This document shows positions 22,463 through 33,759 of a stretch of DNA of 64,000 nucleotides, piece by piece. Positions within the stretch are counted from its first letter, which is position 1, and each line of letters begins with the position of its first letter. The translations under genes were made by a program, and so were the position numbers. This stretch comes from Nemophila menziesii. Taxonomy: Eukaryota; Streptophyta; Magnoliopsida; Boraginales; Hydrophyllaceae. The notes beneath the pieces are model-generated. The model searched no databases. It saw only the letters and a list, made by a program, of their open reading frames with translations, and was not told the DNA's origin. The stretch lies in NCBI GenBank assembly GCA_029959085.1, contig JARWIR010000001.1:22373730-22437729 (forward strand), written 5' to 3'.

Positions 22463-23965
22463 TGATGTCTCCTCTTTTTTTCTAATTATATTCCCTTAGG
22501 AGACATCATTTTAGGTGATTATTTGACTTATTCGATAGACTTTTAGTGTTAATTCGTTATATTTTATTTTTTGCACGTTAAATGGGTTGTTTTAGTGCAA
22601 AATTTGTAGGTCCATGATGCTAGCAAGGAGAGGAATCAAGAATTAAATTCTTAGATCGTGTAAAGAAGTCAAAGGCGAGAAGAAATATCCCGAATAGTTG
22701 ACAAGTTGAAGCTGCAAATCTGGAAGTCTAATGGTAATTGATGATTTCGAGCTACTTAAACGTGGATTCAGACTTTGAGTTGTAATACCTTATCGAATTA
22801 CGAAGATTTAGCAAGTTGAACGGGTCAATTCGAAGTTGATTTGAGAAAGTTACAGCCGTTTTAGTGAAGGATGTACACCAGTTACGGGATTTGTAATTAA
22901 AAATTGGACTTGGGCTTTTTAATATTTCATTAATTCACTTAAGTACAGCCCAAGTCCAAATTTCACCTTATAAATAGAACTTTGGACTTTTATTTTACAC
23001 ACAACTCAATTCATAGAAGTCAGAAGCGCCAGAGAGAAAATCAGAAGCAAGGAAAAGAAGAAAGATAAGAGTTGAAGAAAATTATCTTCTCTAAATCGCA
23101 GCCAAACCCAATTCCCTAAATAGGTTCTTTTGTATTTTATTTCTGTAAAACATGAATTCCTTTAATTTTATTTCTTTATTTTTTATTTCAATTATAAGCT
23201 AAATTTAATTATACTTGAGAATCGCTTTAATGGGTTGAGCCCCAATTTATTTAATTACTGTTTTTGAATTTGGGATTGAAAACTTTAAATTGAATTGGGT
23301 AATTTCGTATTGACTATTATTTTGCATTTAATTACTGTCTTTGAAGTCATGAATCAGATATAGGAATTAGTAATTAAGCTATTCACTTAAGTGGCAAAGT
23401 GATCACCTCGACGGGGGATTTAATTACGAAACTAGGTAATAGACGTAAGGTAGAAATCATTGATCCTGACGGGCTTGGTTAACCTTATATCCAATTGGGT
23501 AAAATACTTGATCATTCGAAGTTGGATTATAATCACCCTAACGGGATTTGTAACACCCTAGGATAGCTCCTAAGTCCACCCTGACGGGGGTTAGGAGAAG
23601 CTAGAATCCCGACTAATACTTAATACCAATTCGGCCCTAAAACAGAAACATTGATTGAATAGATTTAGGTGAAACCCTAGCGAGACTCAAGTACTACTCC
23701 CTTCCTTGCGTCCAACTCTTTTACTTGCATTATTTTAATATCAGTATAATTAATTTAGTCTTTAAATTATTTTTGCATCGTAGTTCTTAAAACAAAAACC
23801 CAAACAAACTTTTATATTATTTACTTTTCTGTATTTGCAATTATCTCACTATTTGATCCACACCTGAGTTGTACCTAATCCGTCCTTGCAAACGAATCTG
23901 ATTTATCGGTTTATTACTTGGACAACCGTACACTTGCGGTTTGTGAGTCCTCATTATCTATCACA
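22463..23965 (+). repeat. Athila-like LTR A, probably solo
   Basis: Starts 'TGATGTCTCCTC' like LTR B, ends 'tatctatcaca', and has the shared internal blocks ('gatcctgacggg', 'accctgacggggg', 'gcatcgtagttctt'). A promoter-like patch with a leader is seen at 22970-23060 ('cttataaatagaac' at 22968). It is followed by 3'-UTR sequence of an element in the opposite orientation, so it has no matching internal region here. A 5-bp duplication was not found. Confidence 0.65.
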
Positions 23966-24875
23966 TTATTTTATAACACACAAGGACCCACCAGTAACGT
24001 AGGTATGGTGTGGTATAGCGCACCTAACTCGTGTACAACTCAAATATTCTGACCTTCCAAAGCGTGGACCACCCTGGACACTCTTTGGCATCTTGCAGTT
24101 CACCACGGATGGTGTGGTATACCGCGCCACTACACTTGCTTCTTCTTGCGACATGTACCATATAGATTTTATCCCCACGCTTTTACTTCTCGTCATGCGG
24201 TGTACTGCAGGTATGGTGCAGTGTACCGCACCTACCTTGCATACACCTCAATTTTTTTTTGTTCAATTCGAGCATGGGGTGGCGTGGACACGCTATAACT
24301 TTCTACTTATAACTCCTATCAGTATTTAATCTTCTCCATTGGATAGATCTCGAAAAATATGTGGTTTGGGTTTGAGGAAAAGTTAATTCTGACACCCGAG
24401 CACAAATTCTGGCCTCTAGAAGGTTATTCAGTGTTGTCAGCTGAGACATGCGGTACACCACGAATCCTGCGGTGCACTTTGAAAGTCTGCTATTTTTTTA
24501 CCTGTTTTAGACCTGTGAGCATGATTTCTTTCACCCAAACTCAATAACTTACTTACAAGTACATCAAATACATTGTACATTTCTCATTAAAGTAAGATAT
24601 AGCAAAACACATAAAAATTACTTATAAGCATTAAAAATCTAAACAAATAAAGCAATTAAAACTTGGGGTGTCTCCCAAGAGAACTTTTATTTAACGTTGT
24701 TTAAAGTCCGATGTATTACCTCTATTATTCCTTGATTATGTGGCCCCCTAGCTATGGCTGAGGCTATGAACATCTACAATTCAAAGCCCTTGACCTCTCC
24801 ATGGGTCGTTTCTCTATCAATTTTGCAGTCACCACTCCAGTAACAACAAATGGTCACATCCACACATTCTGGAAC

Positions 24876-25346
24876 CTACGTGGCCTGTTTTCTTGTTTGG
24901 AGGCTTTCCAAGCAACCTTGGTCCCCAAACTCATCTTTTGCTCTCTTCTTCACAAATTCACAGTGATGGTCCTTCTCTACCTCCTTAGGCATTACAGGAA
25001 TAATGGGGAACTCAAATGGCTCCTCCTCACACTTCCTGTCCAAAACATGAACTGTTTTAGATTTCTCTTCAATTTTGAGGGCCACTTCTTCAACCTCGAT
25101 CTCTACACTCGCATTCTCAATCATTACTAATATATCTTCCATAAAATCTTGTTGCGGTGTTAGTCCTTCTTCATCAATCTCAAGCGTTTGGGTATAGTTT
25201 TCATCTTCACTGAATGCCTCTACAAATGCTTTGAAGATCTCACTGTTTGAACAAGCAGTCTTAATAGGATTTAGGGGTGACATTGATGGAGTACTAGGTG
25301 GAGAATCCACCCTAGTCTCTTCTTTTTCTATCTCTTTTTCAACCAA
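24876..25346 (-). pseudogene. Acidic spacer frame of the gutted Athila-like element
   Basis: 156 codons without a stop, rich in Glu and Lys, with no recognised domain. An in-frame TGA lies just upstream (about 25362) and the region before it continues with similar composition, so this is part of a longer decayed frame. Its first codon is TTG, not ATG. It lies between the gag zinc-knuckle remnant and the 3' UTR, where pol would be expected. Probably a gag tail or spacer; function not assigned. Confidence 0.45.
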
Positions 25347-26222
25347 GGTCTCTACAGTTCATTCCTCTAAACTCGACTTGGCTAAATCTTCCATGGCAGA
25401 AATATTATATGTACAATATTTGGATTCATCTTCAACTTTATTATCAACATTTACCTCATTTATGCATAGCGTGGTTGGTTCTTTTCTCCTTGGAATCTAT
25501 AGTTCACTAGGTTCAACTTGTGGCGATTCCACTTCCTTCTCATCTTGATGGTTTCACTCTTCTAACACCTCAAACCTATCATTGCTATTATTTTTAATTG
25601 CCTCATCATCAATAATTGTACCTTGGCCAAATTTCATAGATGGTCCTTGTTGTAATTTTTGAATCGTTTCAGTGAGTTGCGCTAATCACTGCTCCATACT
25701 TTGATGTTGTTGTTACATGTCTTTCCCTAATGACGTGGTATAATTGATCTTCGCCACACTATTCTTAATATTGTCCATTGAAGTGTAGATGAAACGAATG
25801 AGAGAGTCTTCTAAATTATTGAACCTTTCTTCATTAGCTTTCGCGCCCTCTTGCGTCATGTTCATGAAATATTGTATAGTTTGTTGAAGTTCATTAAGAG
25901 ACTAATAATATGCTAGTTATGGTGGAGCTTGAATTTGATAGCTTGGACTTCCTACATAAAAATTTTGCGGTCTTGGCGGATAGATATTGCTTTGATTTAC
26001 GACTCCACTCATATTTTATCGTTGGAAGGAACACTCTTCCCAACGATGCCCAACTAACTCGCAACTTGAACAACCATACTCGCCATTTACATTAAAAGGC
26101 ACAAGAGAGTTCTCCATACCTAAAGAAAGCCTTGAAAAGAGACTAAAACAAAACAAATGTAAAACTGAAAACAAATAAAACTACTTAACTACCTTAAACA
26201 ACAAAATAAAATAACTATAAAA

Positions 26223-26240
26223 TCCCCAGAAGCGGCACCA
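26223..26240 (-). promoter_or_regulatory. Primer binding site of the minus-strand element
   Basis: On the minus strand, TGGTGCCGCTTCTGGGGA differs at a few positions from the tRNA-Asp-type site at 1012 and is preceded by 'aagtttt' as there. It fixes the orientation and the 5' LTR boundary. Confidence 0.7.
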
Positions 26241-26261
26241 AAAACTTGTTGGGCCCGGGCT

Positions 26262-27703
26262 TGTGATAAAATAATATGGTGACAAGTGCACACACCTCGG
26301 AAACCAAGATTAACTCTCCGCAAGTGTACAAATCGTTACAAGTAATAACTATGTAAATGGAGTTCGTTCCTCAGGGATTTATGTAGTTATTTTAATTCGT
26401 GTTCGATATTAGCTTAGGTGGGTTTAAGTGTTTATATTAAAATAAGAAAAGAGAAAGAATGTTTTGTTCTCTAGATAAAATAAACTAATTATGCACGAAA
26501 GAATAACGCTAAGGATGCTAGTAATAATTTATTCTATTAAATTGCGTTCTAGGAATAAGAATGAATTTGTGATGTTCCACATTAGCCAGGATGCAAATGC
26601 ACTCTAACTCTCCATCCGGGTGAACCTAGAGCTCAGCCTTATACACCAAACTGGTTATCCGATGAATTAAATTAGCTAACCTTATACCTAGCGGACAAGA
26701 CCGCCTGGTTCAATGTCGCACACTAGGCGTTTATATACTATGTTTGAAAATCTGATCCCCATCTGGTTTTCAGCTGAAAGTCTCACACTACCCACGTGTG
26801 ATCAATTTTGAATAGAAACAAGCACAAATATATGAAACAATTGAAATCCTAATCCCAATTCAATTAAATACAAATATCCCAAATTAACTAAACAACAAAA
26901 CAATAATCAATCTCTCGTATAAGTATAAGCAAAAATGCAATTAAGCATAATACAATTTTTGAATGAAATAGTTTAGAAATAATCTATATAAAAATTAAGA
27001 CTAATACTATATTACCCAAAAGGTTTAGAGATGGAGAAACATAGACATGTTGTGGTAAATCTCTAGCGTTGTTTCTTCCTCCTCTAGATCTTCCTGATTG
27101 CTTCTATGGTTGAATTTCTTCTTGAAACCTGAGCTTTGGTGGACAAAATATGAGTTACTACTGATATGAGTTGATATTTATAATGTTTAATACGTTTGGG
27201 TGGGCTTTGTACTCATTAAAAGGACCTACTCCATCCCAAAAACGTTTTAGTCCAAGAGGGGACCGGTTCGAGTCACGCCACATGGAGAATACATAACTTC
27301 TTCGTTATAGCTCTGAATTTCAAAATATCAGCGGCCACACGAGCGTGATTCAGATCCCTATATTTATGTCAAAGGTATCATCCAAATTCTTCATCAATGT
27401 CGCATGGCATCGAAAATAATTCACTTTCTAATTCTGGTAGTCAACTCTTTCACTTTCTAAAAGCAATTTCTTTTGCCCTTTACTCTTGGTTTCCTTCTTT
27501 TATCTTCTTTGCTCGACTTTTTATCCATATTTTGGCATCTTATATCATCCATGTAACTAATAGCTTTACATTTAACAAAGAACTTACGCGCAAATAGCTC
27601 TAAATGTGACAATTATCCAAAACAAGGCAAGAAATGATAATATATCAAATAATAGGGAAAAATATCTCAGCTGAGCACTAAAGGAACGTAAAAAGATGTC
27701 TCA
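26262..27703 (-). repeat. Athila-like LTR on minus strand (5' LTR of the gutted element)
   Basis: Its 3' end ('TATCACA' on minus) abuts the primer-binding-site region. Its 5' end reads 'TGAGACATC' at 27703. Internal blocks correspond to the other LTRs in inverse orientation. No gene. A short frame at 27397-27597 has no support. Confidence 0.65.
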
Positions 27704-28009
27704 CATTGGTCTTAGTTCATCAAAAAATGGAGACATCAAGACTCCAAATCAACCTAAGTGAGAACCACTCCTTCTTGCATTGCGAAGTTAATCTAATTTT
27801 GAATATGTTGAATGTTGGTTGTTTGTATATTACGTGCATTTGTTTATTATTTATTGGACACCACTATATGAGACTTTTTAGGATAGTTGCTTTAGGTTTA
27901 TTCATTATCATTCTATTTCCCCTTTCTTCTTTGGTTATTTGGACTAAGGCCCCTTTGAGTTTTCTATTCTTTATTTTGTCAGAACGATAAATCTTAGAGT
28001 TGGGGGTGT
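27704..28009 (+). repeat. 3' untranslated region and polypurine tract before LTR B
   Basis: A hydrophobic open frame (27706-27990) has no recognised domain and is probably chance. 'agagttgggggtgt' at 27996-28009 is a purine-rich tract immediately before the LTR start at 28010, the position of a polypurine tract. This makes LTR B the 3' LTR of an element whose interior is missing to the left. Confidence 0.5.
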
Positions 28010-29390
28010 TGATGTCTCCTCTTTTATGATAGATTAATCTACTTCTGAAACATATTTTTGAGGGTTTATAGGACCTAAGTAAGGGATTTTCCCTAATATT
28101 TTCCAAATCTTTCTTTTCTACTTTCTTTTGGCATTATGCTATTTATAGAGTTTTTGTATTTTAATTGTGTGTTAAGTGTGTAGATTTTAGATACATGGTT
28201 GGCAATAGAGCTCAAGGATATGAGGGGAAGTCAAGAAGAGAAAAACCTATCCAAGACGTAAAGAGAGCTTACTGTCACTTTGGAAAGCTAAAGTGTTTAC
28301 CAAAAACATCTTGACCTCACATCGCTTCAATCACCACGACAAATTGGTCAGACATTTTGAAGAAATTAATTTTGATTAAGATGGATCTTGAAGTCAGTGT
28401 CGCGTGAGAGGTGACGGAAGTCAATTCGGAGTTGAGACGAGAAAGTTGTGTCATTTTCTCCACCGTGACTCGAACCTGGACAACATTGGCCAAAAAAGGG
28501 TTGGGCTATTTGTAACCCACTTAAGTGAGCCCATAAGGCCCCAAAATGTTTTTGGCCAAGTATATAAGCATATTAGAGCATCATTATTCAGAATATATCA
28601 ATAGGTATCAAATGTTTCGAACAAAGAGAAGCAAGAACACCCGGAGGAGAAAGAAGGAGAGTTTCCACCCAATTTCATCATTCTCCACCATTCCACAACC
28701 AGATCATTATGTATCTTAGGTTAATTTCAGTCCATTGTATATCTTGAACATGATTTTATTATTATTTTTAATTTATTTCTATTCTTTTAGTATAAACTAA
28801 ACCTCTTTTGCTTGAGGCTTACACTGAGTGTGAGCCTTAATTAATTATTATTCTTGTTTTGAGTATTTGGGATATTATATTATTGAAATGCATTGAGGTT
28901 TTATTTATTCCATTGACTTATATATTTATGTTTGTTGCTTACTCATGCTTTAATCAAGTAATGGGTACTTTGAGACTTTTGGCTGACACCCGGGGGGGTC
29001 GTCTTTCAGACGTAGTATATAATCGTATAGTGTGTGGTAGTGATCCGGGAGGTCGTGCCTAACTAGGTAGTCAATAAGTTTTATAGTTGTTCAGGAAGAT
29101 TACTCGCAAGAATAAAGCAATATTTATCATCCTTTATAATATTTTTAGTATTTTAATTATTTGCATCTTAGTTAATCATTTATTTTATTTCAAAAAAATC
29201 AAACAAATATCATTTATATAACTGCATTTACCTTGCAACTTCACATTACATTACTTACAAAACACATTTATATCAACTTTGATAGTCCGTGTGGAGACGA
29301 TAACTCCATACTTATCTAATTTATTACTTGTCAACTACCCATGCACTTGCTGGAAGTTAAGCCTTCCATTGGTGTCGATTTATTACCATA
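28010..29390 (+). repeat. Athila-like LTR B
   Basis: Starts 'TGATGTCTCCTC' after a purine tract and ends near 'ttattaccata' before 'ccttgaagc'. Contains the family blocks, including a 'tccgggaggtcgtgcctaac' block (29044) and the 'gcatcttag' block (29163). Length ~1.38 kb. Non-coding. Confidence 0.7.
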
Positions 29391-29429
29391 CCTTGAAGCG
29401 AACAATGACACAACTTTGAGTAAGGGGTT

Positions 29430-30949
29430 TGATGTTTCCATATTTGTGATAGAATAATCTAGTTACGAGACATCATTTTAGGTTCATTATGTGCTTAGCT
29501 GAGGTATTCTTCCATGTTATTTGATATATTTTTGTTTTTTGCCTAGTTTTGGAGATTTGTTACTTTTAGAGTATTTTAGATATAATTTATGTGTTAAATG
29601 TGAATATCTTAGGTACAAGGATGATATTATATTCCAAATCATGGATAAGAATTCGAGGAAAGGAGATCAATTTAGAAAGCAAGAGTTAAAGGAAAAAAGA
29701 AGTCATATTACGAAAGTGCCAAAGCTATCGGCCAGATTTAGAAAGTGAATTGTCCGAGATGACACATGAGATTGACAAAGAATCTGGAAGATCCCCATGA
29801 TGGAATGCGTAGACGCTAACGGTTTGTGATTTGGAGCTGATACGAAGAAGTTATAAATTTCGTAGCTAGTGGAATTCGAACCAGTCTACTCTTGGGAAGG
29901 AAATAATTTTTGGTTGCACTAGATCATTTAAATGAAGCCCATGATTCATAAAACATCCACGAACCTATTTACATCAATAATTGAGTTTAGATACAAGTTA
30001 TTTCTTAGTTTTATTCAGAATTGTCCACCATAGAGAGAGCAAATCGACTAGAGGAGGAAGCAACAAAAGTTGGAGAATCACATCAACACTTCTGCGTCAT
30101 TCTACCGCTACCATTAGGGTAAATCATACTAGATTCGTAACTTAACTATATTTCTAATCTTTTTACTCTTTAGTTTTCTATTTGCAATCATGAACCATCT
30201 CATAACTTGGGTTTGCACTGTGTATAACTCTCTATCACTATTTTCTATCTATTATTTAGGATTGATTTTTATTGAGTGAACAATTTATTTTGTAAATGTA
30301 TTGTGTATTTTTTGTTAATTCCATCCCTAACTCTGGCCAGGTATAGGATTATACTTAGTAATTAAAAGTTTCACCCTGACGGGGAGTTCGGTTATTGAGA
30401 ATGATACATATATGTTTAGTATGCAGTAGTGATCCTGGCGAGATTGCCTAATTAGATTGTCATTATTGTTAGAAATTATTCTTTGATCATTGCCTAGCGT
30501 CCCCTTACCCAAGTCCCCTGGTAGTGTTGAGGTTTCCATTTAAGCTACCCTGACTGGAGTTGGGAGGATTATAGAATCACGACTACTTATATTAGCTCAA
30601 TTGGACCTTATAATTAGAATAGAAACTTAGTAGAATAGGTGCATTCTAGGATACCTAAGCTATATCTCATCTCATTCTTATTCATCTTATCTCCTTGTAT
30701 TTATTAGTTTAATATTTCTTGCATTTAGTTCTTAATATAAACCAAACAAATATCATGTTTTGTTTTTGTTTTATTTAAAACAAGTAAATCCATCTATGCT
30801 TATACTAAACACGAGTTTTAGCTAACTGACTAAATCCCTAAAAATGAACTTTTACTTTACTTATTATTACTTGGAAATGACCAGTGCACTTGCAGAAAGT
30901 TAATCGTGATTCTCGAGGTGTGTGTTTTTTATATCGTTTATTAATCACA
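29430..30949 (+). repeat. Athila-like LTR C, 39 bp after LTR B
   Basis: Starts 'TGATGTTTCC', preceded by the purine tract 'gagtaagggg' (29418-29427), and ends 'ttaatcaca'. Blocks 'gatcctggcgagattgccta' (30422) and 'accctgac' (30374, 30547) match the family. Only ~39 bp separate it from LTR B. Confidence 0.7.
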
Positions 30950-31500
30950 CCTTGGGATACACCACCTTCCAACCTTTTTCTCCCAAGTATTAACTCCATG
31001 CAATATTAAGGCTTTCCCGAGACAATGTCGATTCAAAAACCATTCACCATCACCGCATTTCTCAAGTGGATTGCGAAAGCTTCGAGTAAGGTCGTACTCC
31101 TATCAAGTGAGGCACTCGTTCTTTTTTATTATCTCTTTGTTCCTCTTAATCGCTACTTCGTTCCTATGGAAATAGTATGCGAACTTATCTCCAATGACAT
31201 ACTTGCTTAAGAGAAAATCAAAGGATGTTAGTGAATTGATTATTGTACTTCAACGATACATATATTCTTTAGACTCGACCAAAAAAGAATATGATTAGTT
31301 TTAACCCCCTAAGGGTCGGTTACCTAACCCTTGATCAGTCCTAATTAGACCAGTATTTGATTGTATTCATCTTCTATCACTATTTTTTTTCCTTTTTTAA
31401 ATAAGATATTATTACTTAAAGAGATTATTACCCAAAGGGTCTTGAAGACACCACCTCGTGACCTAACAAGACCGCCTCTGTAGCCTCTTCTTACTAAAGG
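30950..31500. other. Spacer containing a short copy of the transporter's 3' end
   Basis: 31012-31063 resembles 33722-33772, which covers the last exon and 3' UTR of the transporter gene: 'tcgattca.aaaccattcacc.tcaccgc.ttt' with few differences. The rest has no recognised feature. Confidence 0.4.
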
Positions 31501-32099
31501 CCACAAACTAATTTTTACACTATAAGTCAAAAAACCAATTACCTTCTTACCCGCTTTTGTTTTTTATTTGCCTATATATACTATCTTTTATCAAACAAAA
31601 ATGAAAACCCAAAACACGCTCAATCTCTCCTCTCTCCTCTCTCCTCTCTCCTCTCTCTTTGAAGCTCAACCCTCTCCTCCGAAAATCCATGGAGCTCGAA
31701 ATTAGGGTTTGAGTTCCAAAAATGAAGTCGGATTTGTGACGAAGTTTCGGCAATAGAAATGAAACAACTGCTTATTGAAGAACATTAGATGCGCCTAAGG
31801 TTTTAGAAGTGTTGAATGTTAGCGAAGATGGGTTTCTTTTAGTGATGTTGATGAAGAAGCTAACTCCAAATCACAACCCATAAGTCCAAATCGTGATGAA
31901 GATGTTGGTTCTTTTCAAGCCCTAAAACTGCAGCTTCTAAATCATAACCGTGAGGAAGAATTGCAGGCTGCAAACTTTGTTATTGAAGGTAATAATAGCT
32001 TGAATTGCACATCTTCATTAGGTAAATGTTTTGGAAACGATTTATTTGTTAATTTTGCTAGTACCAGTTGTTGCTCTTTTGAATTCTGGGATTTATCTG

Positions 32100-32320
32100 T
32101 TGCGCTCAGAACTTTTGCGCTCAGAATTGTTGGCGATTACAAATCTAGCAATGGAACTTTTGCGCCCAGAACTTTTGCGCTCAGAATTTTTGGCGATTAC
32201 AAATCTGGCAATGGAACTTTTGCGCTCAGAATTGTCGGCGATTACAAATCTGGCAATGGAACTTTTGTGCTCAGAACTTTTGCGCTCAGAAGTTTCTAGA
32301 AGGCTGCGCTCAGAAGTTTC
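32100..32320 (+). repeat. Minisatellite, units of about 45-70 bp with 'gcgctcagaa'
   Basis: Repeated 'ttttgcgctcagaa' and 'ggcgattacaaatct.gcaatgg' blocks occur at least three times each, with one or two 'gctcagaacttttg' modules between. It overlaps the end of the open frame at 31823-32299. Confidence 0.8.
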
Positions 32321-32594
32321 CACATCGTTAAGCTAAATTAGATTACTTTTTTTTCCAGAAGTGTAATAGATTTGTGTTAGATTAGATTAATTTTTTTCCA
32401 AAATTGACGTGAAATGTCGGATTTGTGTTTTGCTCAAAATTTTTGTTAAATGCTCAGAAGTTTTGTGGTGATGTTGATTTTTTGTGTTGAATCAAAAAAA
32501 TATTTAAACTCAATAACTTTTGTATAAATGCTCAGCAGTTTACTGATTATACGAGAAATGTTCAGGAAGTTTACTAATTATACGAGAAATGATC

Positions 32595-32755
32595 AGCAAG
32601 TTATTGAGCATGCCCAATACCCCAATGCTCAGAACTATTTTCTACACTCAAAACTATTTTCCACGCTCAGAACTATTTTTCAGACTCAGAACTTTTTTCC
32701 AGACTCAGAACTATTTTCCAGACTCATAACTTTTTTCCACGCTCAGAACTTTTTT
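32595..32755 (+). repeat. Short tandem array, ~20-24 bp unit
   Basis: Seven or so copies of a unit like 'cacgctcagaactatttt' with variants 'cagactcagaacttttttc'. The 'gctcagaact' core is shared with the minisatellite at 32100-32320, so the two arrays are probably related. Confidence 0.75.
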
Positions 32756-32960
32756 GGCGCTGGTCGGCGGTGATCGGTGGTTGTGGTCGGAGGTGGAAAT
32801 TATTTGATAATTAATGAAGAAGGAGAGAGAAAAATGATAAAGGAGGAGAGAGTGTAACGGTAGTGGAGGAGAGAGAAATCTATTTTTTTGTCTTATATAC
32901 ACTATAAGGGTAGTTATGACATTGAACATCTTATTGGTTTCTAAGTAGGAAGAGGAATCA

Positions 32961-33759
32961 CTTGGTTCCTATATGACACATTGATTCTCCTCAATTCTCC
33001 TTGGATAATTGACCCATACTTAAATGACCAAACCACCAGTGAACAAACAAGCGCCACCCAACCCCTTCCTCAAATTTTCAGAATCTTTGCTCGGTCCTCT
33101 AATTTTTTAGTTTTATCTTATTCAGCTTTATTTTATTTGTAAAAATATTTTGTTTTTCCTATGATAAAATATTATTTTGTATAATACGGAAACTTATAGT
33201 GTAATTAATTCAAACAAATTTAATATAGGGACTTATAATGTATTTTTTGCCAATGATAAGGGTACTGTCGTTGGTATTCAAGCCTTGACATAGTGTCTTT
33301 GCAAATGGTTGACATGTTTGGATAGGTGGTCAACTAAAGCAAGAATGATTGATTGAATTGAATTACTAGTAAATACTTTGTACGAGTTCTATTACAATGC
33401 GACGAGGATAGAAATCGCTCATTTGTTAGACATTCAGTATTCTTTTCAGGAAAGTGTTAAGAAGTGTGGTTGGGGGTGTTCGTTGATTAGCTCATTGTAT
33501 AGTCAATACTCAATACAGGGAAAATGCAAAGAGTGATATTGAGTTTTGTTACATATAACAAAAAGAAAAAAAGAAAATCATATAAGTTTCCTCAACTAAG
33601 ATTTGGATATCAAGAGGAAAGGCAGAAAAAATGTGAAAAAAAATATTTTACATCTCAATCAACAAATATTACACAGAAAATTGCACAACAAAATCAACAA
33701 GTATCTTAAACCCCTTCAACTATTTCCCGATACAGCATCGATTCACAAACCATTCACCC
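32961..33759. other. Region 3' of the transporter gene
   Basis: AT-rich with no independent gene. The part next to 33759 is the transporter's 3' UTR and polyadenylation region (minus strand). Confidence 0.35.

Larger units (their letters stand above)
23966..26261 (-). mobile_element. Gutted Athila-like element, internal region on minus strand
   Basis: Reading leftwards from 26240: a primer binding site; a decayed gag C-terminal part with a zinc knuckle (C-x2-C-x4-H-x4-C) at about 26090-26040; coiled-coil coding remnants (25950-25600); an acidic frame (25346-24876); and the 'TTGGGAGACACCCCA' post-pol motif (24665-24685), with 3'-UTR blocks shared with 4601-5010 down to ~24000. No protease, RT, RNase H or integrase. 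It is either a deletion derivative or a non-autonomous family member. Confidence 0.65.
31501..32960 (+). other. Gene-like leader and exon-like frame grading into minisatellite
   Basis: A CT-rich tract (31620-31665) and 'attagggtttgag' (31700) look like a plant 5' leader. From 31823 to 32299 one frame stays open (158 codons). Its first ~70 codons have protein-like mixed composition (acidic start, 'LKLQLLNH', 'ANFVIEGNNSLNCTSS') and may begin at an acceptor ('tcttttag|' at 31842). The rest is translated minisatellite. I recognise no family. It may be a gene fragment carried by a transposon or a dying gene. The GA-rich 3' side (32810-32880) may be partly inverted relative to the leader. Confidence 0.35.

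Noticed and set aside
24093..24547. Plus-strand frames in 24.0-24.6 kb
   Set aside because: They lie antisense to the 3' UTR of the gutted Athila-like element and have no domain.
27706..27990. Membrane-protein-like frame before LTR B
   Set aside because: Hydrophobicity reflects T-rich sequence; no homology recognised, and it sits in a retroelement 3' UTR.
32031..32336. Alternative frames through the 'gctcagaa' minisatellite on both strands
   Set aside because: Repetitive translations (LLRSEL, SERKSS) are by-products of the tandem repeat.
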